Positions 57,901-64,000 of a stretch of DNA of 64,000 bases are shown piece by piece. The number at the start of each line of letters is the position of its first letter. Within the stretch, counting starts at the first letter, position 1. Origin of the DNA: Mauremys mutica (lineage: Eukaryota > Chordata > Testudines > Geoemydidae); NCBI RefSeq assembly GCF_020497125.1, contig NC_059072.1, forward strand, positions 57,446,697-57,510,696, given 5' to 3'. The notes below the pieces were generated by a model that had not been told where the DNA came from, searched no databases, and worked only from the letters and a program-made list of their open reading frames with translations. The translations under genes were made by a program, and so were the position numbers.

Positions 57901-60268
57901 TACTCCAAGTAATATTTTTGTTTGTTTACTTTGATTTTAAATATAGTATATTTAAATAAAAAAAAATGTAAGACTCTGAAAATATTGTATTGGTCTAGAA
58001 CAAGTAGCTATGTTCTAGTGGGAATTTAAATTAATAGATATACATTTAATTCATTATAATGAATTAATTTCTAAACCAGCTTTGAACACTTCCATAACTG
58101 GACAAGGTATATATTCCTCAAACCTATTTTTTTTTTAATTTCTAACAACAAAATGTACATGTAAAGTAACACACTAAAGAAGCATAATTTGTCAGGAAAA
58201 GCTTTGTATGCTTCAAACTTGCAGTACAGTTAAACCTGGGCATAACAAATAAAAAACTATGATTGCCAAATAGTACAGCAAAACTTTGCATGGTTCAGAT
58301 TACTGCCAAGTAGCATTACCAGTTTAAGTGACAAACCTTTCAGTATCTCTATAGTCTAATAAAGCAGTGGCTTTTATTTTAATGTAGAAGTGACTATAGC
58401 ATTAGACATATTTTGCAAACTTCTAATAAAGTTTTTGTGGTGAATTTTGCCTCTAGTGTTTTGTCAGAACTTCAGGAAAATTGTAGCTACCTCTCAGTTC
58501 AATTTCCTTTTGCTACAAAAGGCCCAATCTTGCATCCTTTGTTGTACCTAAGCATCTGATCTTTCTTGTATTTCCTAAACTCAGAAGGATTTCAGGTCTA
58601 TCATGTGTGTTTGTTCATGCTTAACCCTCTGATATCATTTCAGATTGCAATCATTTAGCAGCACTGAAAGATCAACGACTAAAGAAGATTTAAAGTCCTC
58701 ATTATAGTGTCAAAAATTGTTACACATTTTGCTGTGGTTATTAATCCACAGGCATGCAAGACAGTAGCCTTGTTTTAATCAGATGTTATATGAGGAAATG
58801 GGTCAAATATGACAGATTAATGTTTACTGGTCATTCTGTACTACCCTCTTGAACAAAGAGAAAAAAGACCACAACAGACCTTCTTTCATAACCCTGCCAT
58901 TCAGAACTGATTTAAAGAACACTTTGGTCTTGCACAGAGGGAAATTTTCCTTAAGAAGATTTAAACCCCTTTATAGTTATATATTCTGTCATATAACAGC
59001 AGATTCAACCTTTTACTTCGAACACAAGGCTCTGTTTTTAATCCATCCTGGTAGACAGTGCTGCAATGAAATCAATATCCAAACTGCCATTGAGATTTCA
59101 GTGGGAGCAGAAGCAGCCCAATGAATAGTTCTCAATTTTCATAGCATCAATCCTGATTTCCCCAGAGGTGTTTGAAAACACTAAAAATATTAATAGAAGA
59201 AAAAAATATTTAACATAACCTCACTGATATAGCCACTCTGGTTATAAGACAGTCGTTTTTGGGGGGGAAGCATTTTTTTTATAAATTGCACTTGAATATC
59301 TATCACCCCCTCTCTATAATCTATATAGATAGTAATTTGAGGGCAGAAACTACAATTCCTTTTACTCAGGCAGTAGGACTCTGCCTAAGGAATACTATTT
59401 ATTTAGATATGTCTAAGGGAACAACGGGGGAATTTACAGCAATTGATTATTGATTTTCCAATCCGTACAAAAAATGCTTTTTAAAATGCAGCTGCACTTC
59501 TTTGAACTGTATAACTGTATTTACCAGTACTTTGGAACTGGCCAACCACACTCCGCAAACGCTTCCAGCGAGGTGTTTGCCACACAAGTAAAGCACCAGT
59601 CATCCGCATTAGCAGCTAAATGGAAGACAAGGGCTGGGCAATTACACAGCCGGGCACAAGGGTCGGGGGCTTTATCTGAGCAATTTTAAAACATTAAACC
59701 AAAGCTTATTGTGCGCGGGGAGGCGATGAAATTGCGAAACACCCTCGGGAACATCCCAGCCCCAGGGGCTGCGGCAGAGCCAGGCGTTCAGCCTCTGGAC
59801 CGGGCTGGAGTCGAGGGTGTCTCCAGCTGAGGAATGACTCCGCCCGCTGCCCAGCGAGCTCCCAAGGGGAGGTTTGGCCGGCGCTGTCGGCGGCCGGCCC
59901 CGGGTGGGGCGCTGCTGCTGCTGCTGCTGCGGGGCGAGGGGAGCGCGCTCACCTGGGGCTGCAGGAGGGAAGATGCCGGTGGCTCTGTCCGGAGCCCGCG
60001 CTGGCGGCCCGCTGCTGGCCGCGGCGGAGGGGTGAAGCCGGGGACAAGCCCATCGGGCCGGGCCGGGGCCCCCCGCGGGGCGAGCTGGTTCCGCCGCCGG
60101 GCACAGCGTGAGCGGGCCGGGCAGGGGCTGGGCGGGGCCCGGCGGGGCCGCCCGCAGCAAGTTCTCGATCAGGAAACTTTTGCCCAGGTTGCCGGAGCCA
60201 GGCGGCGCCGGTAGGTCGTGCAGCGCCGAGGAGCCCGCGACGCCCCAGCCCAGGGCGGTGGGCAGCAT
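36618..60268 (-). CDS. DBX2: DBX2 homeobox transcription factor, four exons, 309 aa
   Basis: Nuclear DNA-binding repressor known for patterning interneuron progenitors of the ventral-intermediate spinal cord. Joining 60268-59953, 44541-44446, 39875-39688 and 36947-36618 gives 309 residues; human DBX2 is 339, the difference being mostly in exon 1. Residues 31-38 hold an Eh1-type Groucho-binding motif (SFLIENLL). The homeodomain is about residues 157-216, with helix 3 [11 protein letters not shown] spanning the exon 3/4 junction. Exon 2 carries the [12 protein letters not shown] motif and exon 3 begins [23 protein letters not shown], both as in human DBX2. The C-terminus ([30 protein letters not shown]) is also DBX2-like and not DBX1. 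Intron phases 1-1-0. Convergent with PRL2. Confidence 0.96.
37651..37860. mobile_element. hAT MITE in DBX2 intron 3, 7-of-8 TSD
   Basis: Starts cagggccagcgcaactcatt and ends gctggcggcactcctg. Flanks agaaggca and agaatgca. Internal ggggcggcatttcggg repeats are GC-rich. Of the same broad class as 34812 and 39106. Confidence 0.8.
38100..38640 (+). repeat. L2 LINE 3' region in DBX2 intron 3
   Basis: 'ttaagactcacctctcccaagatgccttcaaaa', a pyrimidine-rich 'ctctccctgaccattacctcc' block and a 'ccagggcaggtactatc...tgcactggggtctc' tail are in the L2 3' order. Confidence 0.75.
39106..39367. mobile_element. hAT MITE in DBX2 intron 3, perfect 8-bp TSD
   Basis: Termini CAGGGGCGGCTCCAGG and CCTAGAGCCGCCCCTG, flanked by TGTATGGA at 39098-39105 and 39368-39375. 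The interior shares the 'ggacctcccgcaggcatgc' motif with the palindromic element at 34381. Confidence 0.95.
39570..39665 (-). repeat. L2-type LINE tail fragment next to DBX2 exon 3
   Basis: 'ttattattatttattacttg...gtagcacctaggagccctaagtcatgggctgagaccccattgtgctaagtgctgtacaa' matches the 8030-8110 tail. It ends only ~22 bp from the exon 3 donor. Confidence 0.75.
39688..39875 (-). CDS. DBX2: DBX2 exon 3 (homeodomain helices 1-2)
   Basis: 188 bp, acceptor catttcctctag, donor GTATGG. Encodes [51 protein letters not shown]. Confidence 0.96.
39876..44445 (-). other. DBX2 intron 2
   Basis: Mostly AT-rich with no gene. Contains an A/T repeat with gaaatttt / aaaatttc words at about 41155-41310 and the foldback at 41436-41695. 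I see no second exon candidate. Confidence 0.6.
41436..41695. repeat. AT-rich foldback element, arms about 95 bp
   Basis: Left arm 41440-41535 (tagtctgaatagagtcct ... gagtggttttaaa) is the imperfect reverse complement of 41597-41692 (tttcaaaccactcag ... aggactctgttcagactca). The loop is about 60 bp. Confidence 0.75.
44446..44541 (-). CDS. DBX2: DBX2 exon 2
   Basis: 96 bp, acceptor tttatttgcag, donor GTAAGT. Encodes [19 protein letters not shown] and [12 protein letters not shown], with split codons at both ends (phase 1 in, phase 1 out). The longer overlapping ORF in another frame is a shadow. Confidence 0.93.
44542..46034 (-). other. DBX2 intron 1, exon-2-proximal part
   Basis: AT-rich. 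At about 45795-45945 there is a dispersed 'ttgattttcaaatgtgctg...ggtcttagaagcctaactt' repeat. No gene. Confidence 0.5.
46035..46208. mobile_element. Tigger-like MITE, second copy
   Basis: CACTCTACCCCGATATAAC and the inverse gttatatcggggtagaggtg, with left flank TA. The interior matches 14472-14658 (gatcaaagcaagttt, ggctcccgaggacagcg). Confidence 0.85.
46430..46950 (-). repeat. Old CR1 LINE 3' fragment
   Basis: 'gaatcacagaagactgagatggaaaagacctattagatcatc' followed by diverged 'attctacagccaaatag' and 'tccaggcaccacacttcc' blocks follows the reverse-complemented CR1 tail order. Confidence 0.65.
47551..47643. repeat. Short foldback element
   Basis: 'gtgtacatcagtgtagttccattg' and 'gggaactacacagatttacatcagct' are partly complementary around a ccattg...caatgg-type centre. 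Confidence 0.55.
47692..48074 (-). mobile_element. CR1 LINE 3' end with ORF2 C-terminus
   Basis: Reverse-complement CR1 tail 'catagaatcatagactatcagggttggaagggacctcagg'. The - strand 47972-47778 encodes [36 protein letters not shown], a CR1 ORF2 end. Young-looking; 5'-truncated. Confidence 0.92.
48075..49890. other. DBX2 intron 1, no feature recognised
   Basis: AT-rich, with an L2/MIR-like scrap at about 48870-48935 ('cttatttatattcagctttatata...gcattttacaaatac'). Confidence 0.5.
49891..50671. mobile_element. TIR DNA element (TACTCCTGGGGGAATTCTGCACC), with a third inverted end inside
   Basis: 49891-49913 and 50649-50671 are inverted repeats, 22 of 23 identical. Flanks AAGCTC and AAGCTG suggest a 5-6 bp target duplication. 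A third end-like sequence (attctcccaggagtag, 50091-50106) is inverted relative to the left end. 50150-50380 is a C-rich degenerate repeat of 'ccagagcccagctgcaggg'. No transposase ORF. Confidence 0.8.
50672..51601. other. DBX2 intron 1, nothing recognised
   Basis: No gene or named repeat. Confidence 0.5.
51602..51862. mobile_element. Short TIR element (attgccaaca/tgttggcaat)
   Basis: gattgccaacaggcccttatt at the left, and cccttattttggaaatgcaatgttggcaattc at the right. Contains a T run at 51642-51655. Confidence 0.6.
52350..52645 (-). repeat. Interspersed repeat with 'aaatcatgagatttt' core
   Basis: From 'caatcaggcttaaaaatcatgagatttta', through an (AAT)n run at 52417-52440 and 'ttgcaagcttttcgctgcaacc', to 'actcatgataaaatggtgagatctggcaacactg'. 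I recognise the layout as a common turtle interspersed family but cannot name it. Strand is uncertain. Confidence 0.5.
52646..53949. other. DBX2 intron 1, nothing recognised
   Basis: Only scattered 'ccactgaaatcaatggga' type words (about 52987). Confidence 0.5.
53950..54135 (+). repeat. MIR-type SINE
   Basis: 'tatgaccttgagcaagtcactttatgcctcagttctcc' then 'ctgcattaaaaactgtgaggtactcagatactatg', in SINE core-to-tail order. Confidence 0.75.
54996..55140. repeat. Palindromic MITE
   Basis: 'cctgattcttcactgccttgcactttgtgcagtcatttag' is inverted as 'caactacacaaagcagtggagcatcaggatcaag'. Centre near 55068. Confidence 0.7.
55532..55599. repeat. Short palindromic element
   Basis: gatcctcagctggtgtaaa and tttacaccagttgaggatc are 17-of-19 inverted, around ctccattgaactaca. 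Confidence 0.8.
55600..59829. other. DBX2 intron 1, 5' half, no gene
   Basis: AT-rich with few recognised repeats. An inverted 'gggtctgattttcagagggtg / cactttctgaaaatcaggccc' repeat lies at about 56575-56627. This relatively repeat-poor stretch would be the natural place for DBX2 enhancers, which I cannot identify from sequence alone. Confidence 0.5.
59909..59930 (-). repeat. (CAG)n microsatellite 20 bp past the DBX2 exon 1 donor
   Basis: About seven CTG units on the + strand, CAG in the direction of DBX2 transcription, entirely intronic. Confidence 0.9.
59953..60268 (-). CDS. DBX2: DBX2 exon 1
   Basis: Start MLPTALGW matches the MLP start of human DBX2. Encodes 105 residues plus one base, including [13 protein letters not shown] and LCPAAEP. 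Donor GTGAGC at 59952. The Pro/Ala-rich part is GC-rich and shorter than in human. Confidence 0.92.
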
Positions 60269-60760
60269 CGCGGGGCCGCGCCTCGCCTGGCACCCGGGGC
60301 CCGATCCGGCCGCCGCGCGGCCCCGGCCCCTGGGCTGAGGCGCCTGGGCCGGGGGCCGCTCTGAGGAGGCGCAGGGGCGGGAAGGTGTGTCCGCGGCGTG
60401 TCAGGAGGGACGCGGCCCACAATAAAGGGCTGCCCCAGCCCCGGGGGCGGGGGGAGCGAGGGGGCCCGTCCAGCCCCTCCACGGGCCTTCGCGCTGGGCG
60501 GGAGCGGGGCCGCTGGCACGAGCGCCCAGGACAACCCCGGCCTTGCCCAGCCCAGGCGGAGCCGACCGCGCCGGACTGCGGGGGCTTCCCCCGGGAGCTG
60601 AACTCCTGCTGCCCCCCTCCCCCCGGCCCTCCCCTGGGAGTGGCAGCAGCGATCCCGGCTTGGGGGAAATGCTCCCGCGGGGCAGGATGGGCAGCGACGT
60701 GTCAACGTCCAGGCACAACCATCGGGTTCCGAAACTGGCTCAAACAAACCCGGTATGGAG

Positions 60761-61641
60761 CAAAGGCTGGGGGAGCTACAGGGTCATACTCGCCCTAGCT
60801 CCCTGCCATTGCAAGCTTCTTTCTACAAGAAGATGGGAGGGAGAGGGGGGATTATGCTGTTTTATATCAAGACTCAGTAGATGTAATCACCTCCCATCCT
60901 CAGCGTTTTAATATTTTAAAACCTGGCCAAAATCTTCACCTCACTTAATCCAGAGAGAGTACCTCCAAAGGAACTACTCCTGGTGTCCACCTTTGTAGCT
61001 GAGATGGGCATCGGGCCCCTGTTGCTTGTATCATTATGGAAAGATGCCTCTGTTACTAGGTTAGAGATGGATGATCTATAAGGAACAAAGAAGTGATCTT
61101 GCTTCAATCTCATGATCTCACAAACAGTTCTCTCCTGGGCATTTATATTTGCTTGCTGCATCTAGTTTACTTTTTAAACATTTGTATCAATAAAGCTAAT
61201 AAAATCAAAACTACATTATTAATACTCCTCAGCAATCTGAAGGGTGCTTTCTAGGGTGATGAAAATATTTTGGTACAATGACTGAATTTGTCTGATTCTC
61301 ATTGTTTGAGGCTATATAAAAGAAAACTTGGCAACAATCCTACAATAATTTCTTAGTTAAAAAACACAAAGAGAGCCAAAAATCTGTTCCCAAGATTAAT
61401 AAAGTGGATTGAAGGGGATCACCAAACTCATATGAACTCTTTTACTTTAAGCAGCAGCAAAATATCTCTCCTGTTACAGTCCTTCCTTGTAAGCTCCTCC
61501 AGATAAGGACTGTCTTTTAATAGGTGTTTGAACAATAATTGGACCATGATGCCTGACTGGCGTCTCCAGGCATTACCACACCAAATAACAATAATCACCC
61601 CAATAGTGGACTCATCTATATCTTCAGGTAGGTGAGAAGAA
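60761..61641. other. Upstream flank of DBX2, no gene
   Basis: Nothing recognised. Becomes AT-rich beyond 60850. Confidence 0.5.
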
Positions 61642-61810
61642 GAATGGCCTCATTGTTAAGGCATTAGCTTAGGACTCACAAGAAGTGTGTTCAATTCCTA
61701 GCTCTCGCAAAGGCTCCTTATGTGTCCTGGGGCACTTTGGGTGAGAGCCTGGCCCTACTGAAGTCAGGAGGGGGTTGCCATTGACTTCAACAGAGCCTAA
61801 CTTGATCCTA
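61642..61810 (+). repeat. tRNA-derived SINE
   Basis: An A-box-like 'gttaaggcattag' (61656) and a B-box-like TGTTCAATTCC (61689; one mismatch to GGTTCRANTCC) precede a 'cttatgtgtcctggggcac' body and a 'ttgccattgacttcaacag' tail. Confidence 0.7.
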
Positions 61811-63286
61811 TGTGGAGGGGAGGCTCTAGATGCTATTGTAATATAAATAATAATAGACAGACTTATTTTTATCATTTTAAAAAGCCTGGAGATACAAGTC
61901 TTCCCAGGAGGGTATGTGATGTTGAGCAAGACAGGTAGCTAGCTGCCTTACCAACTAACCCTCATGAATCTGTCCACATTGAAAGATTTATCCTTGCCTT
62001 TCTTGCATAGTTCAAACTCCCATTAGGGGGCTGATACATTGAAAGTCTCTAAAAACATACAAGTCAGCACTTGGGAAAATTCTTTTAGAAATCACCTAAT
62101 ATGTCTCTGAATGCATTCATAAAAAATACTCATGAATAAAACATGACATCACCAGCAAATCAGGGAGTAGGCCTACCTCATCCAGTCCAAATGCAAGACT
62201 CAGCATCTTACCTATGCAGTTGTCTCCAATGTAAACCTCCAAGAGTTGTGGATAAAATGTCACCACCAAAAATCATAATTTCATAAACGTTAAATAATTT
62301 AAATGCTCTTTACACTCTGCCACATCTAGCCCACAGATACACTGGCCTAGCTCCCGTTGGCATCTGTGATGGGAGCTTTCTGCCACCACACAACACTCCC
62401 CTTTGGCAGACTCAGGTTCTCAAACTGATGTGTCATTTGGCAGAGCCAAAAGTGGGGGGATAGATAGATGAAAGAGAGAGACAACAGAAAGAGAGATGAG
62501 GTAATGGGGACTTTCTAAAATGCTCTTTGTGCCTAGAAACACTAATACTACCCTACCCGGACTCAGAGTTTTTAATGGATTATTTGCAATACATTTTATT
62601 ACCCCTATATTTTCTCTTAACCATCAAGGATTCCTGATAGGGTATAGCACTCTCTCTCCTGCAGAAATATGTGTCTTCTTTCCTGCAAGAAAGTCTCACA
62701 TATACCAGCCAAACCAGCAATACATAATTCCCATCAAATTGTATCAGAACATCTTTGTACTTATCATGGAGATTCTGTCACAAAAAATGCTTTCTACATA
62801 TGCATTATAGTACAGTTGTTTATAACATGATCACATACTATTTCTCAATTAAAATATCATAGTATTTCACTGTAGCCTCAAGAGTATTTGTATCTTCTTG
62901 CAGTACACTGCTCTGAGGGTACTGGACAAAGTCTGCAAGAGTAATTTAAAACAAATACAAATAATGCCATACTTAATATATGTCTATACTATGAAGTTAG
63001 TCTGGGCTCTTCCTCAGGCATTGCCTCTAACCCCGCCTCCCATCCATGCACAAAAACCTCTCATCTGAGTTTGGTGGTGCTTTCAACACAGGGTACTGGG
63101 CATGGTTGTGCATATGGATTAGAGCTTTGGTTTCATTTTCAGTTGGGCTGTTAACACACGCTTTGCAATGAGGATGGGGCTAAGTCATTTAGTTGCTGAT
63201 AGTCATCCAATGCCTTCACATAATTCCCCCCACATGCCTAGAAGGACAGAGAAGTTGTCCCCACAATTCACTGGGAAAGAATCATA
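61811..63286. other. Intergenic, nothing recognised
   Basis: AT-rich. A short gatagatagatg / gagagagac simple-sequence patch lies at about 62460-62495. Confidence 0.5.
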
Positions 63287-63800
63287 GGCTATGTCTACAC
63301 TTACAGTGGCACATAGAGTACAAGCACAGCATACCTAGCTAGCATGTGTACAAATGGCAGTGTAGATAATGAGGCACTGTTTAGGAGAGATATGCCAGAA
63401 CCGTAAAGTAGATACCCAACACAGCACACTACATGCCCAAGCCTCCCACATCTACACAGCAATTTTTAGCAGTGTAGTCCCACTGCCTCCCTGCTTCCAG
63501 AGCCTTTCTGCGCTGCAGTGAAAGGCTCTGGCAGTGGGGAGGCAGCAAGGAAAAGTTCTGTCAGTTCCCCGCTGTTGGAGCTTTCCTCCCCACAGGAAGT
63601 TGCCGGAGTTCAGCATACTGCAGCACAAAGCGTCATGGGATTCCCAGATGTTCTAGCAACGTACATGGCAAAGTGTAGCAGCAATAAGGGCACAGTAACT
63701 CAGGTACAGTTATGCAGTTTGGCTGCTCACACCCAAACTAGACTAACCCAGATGCAGCTCACCCAAGCTAACTCTGCAGTGAAGAAGTACCTTACACAAT
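63287..63800. repeat. Foldback 'ggctatgtctacact' MITE
   Basis: Begins ggctatgtctacacttacagtgg. Contains an internal hairpin, cactgcctccc...agagcctttc with gtgaaaggctctggcagtgg (63480-63538). Right border not found. Confidence 0.55.
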
Positions 63801-64000
63801 ATACTATATAATATAATGAAGTATAATAGAGTGAACATAGCAGCATTATCATAGGTTCTTGGCAGACCAGTGTCAAAGCTAAACTCCTGCACTTGAGGAA
63901 TTTAGCATTTGGTCAGGAGTTTATCTTCATGTATCACTGCTGCAGAGTCTCCATCCAAAGGCCTTGAGGAGCTCTGCCTCTGCGGAGCTTAGGAACTCTT

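Larger units (their letters stand above)
59830..60760. promoter_or_regulatory. CpG island at the DBX2 5' end
   Basis: Dense CG dinucleotides from just inside intron 1 through exon 1 and ~500 bp upstream, typical of developmental homeobox promoters. No TATA box is evident close upstream of exon 1 on the - strand. Confidence 0.85.

Noticed and set aside
59834..60911. Multiple long ORFs opposite DBX2 exon 1
   Set aside because: CpG-island composition artefacts; only the - strand frame starting at 60268 matches DBX2.
1..64000. Exons of NELL2 or ANO6, the expected neighbours
   Set aside because: No matching translated segments seen; they probably lie outside the window.
1..64000. CRISPR arrays, operons or other prokaryotic systems
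   Set aside because: Introns, CpG islands, LINEs and SINEs show animal nuclear DNA; no regularly spaced direct repeats.

Overview
This is vertebrate nuclear DNA, most likely from a turtle. Two genes are interrupted by spliceosomal introns, and most of the rest is transposon debris of the mixture typical of turtles: a DIRS tyrosine-recombinase element, a Penelope-like (Neptune-type) element, an L2 LINE, CR1 tails, a gypsy/sushi-type gag remnant, a solo retroviral-type LTR, and many hAT and Tigger non-autonomous elements, several with intact target-site duplications. The species assignment is inference from repeat content.

Two protein-coding genes can be reconstructed exon by exon, in convergent orientation. 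On the + strand (19651-26623) lies a five-exon prolactin-family gene encoding 228 residues. It has a signal peptide, the six prolactin cysteines and the family's exon phases (coding exons of 19, 185, 108, 180 and 195 bp). It is clearly diverged from classical pituitary prolactin and is best called PRL2 (prolactin-like), the paralogue present in non-mammalian vertebrates. On the - strand (60268-36618) lies DBX2, a four-exon homeobox transcription factor of 309 residues, with an Eh1 repressor motif in exon 1 and a homeodomain split between exons 3 and 4. Both start in CpG-rich islands.

Layout: 1-19 kb is intergenic and repeat-dominated (gypsy, DIRS, L2, hAT, Penelope, Tigger, then a nested repeat carrying a solo LTR). 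19.4-27 kb is PRL2, whose introns 3 and 4 are swollen by a hAT element and copies of a TTAGGTGCCTAA-type repeat. 27-36.6 kb is the PRL2-DBX2 intergenic space, with several dated hAT insertions. 36.6-60.3 kb is DBX2 with introns of about 15.4, 4.6 and 2.7 kb. 60.3-64 kb is upstream DBX2 flank with a tRNA-derived SINE and a foldback element.

The two genes are not a functional unit in any way visible here; their proximity is a synteny marker. In human the DBX2 neighbourhood (NELL2-DBX2-ANO6, from memory) has no prolactin-family gene. No rRNA, bona fide tRNA gene, CRISPR array or prokaryotic system is present.
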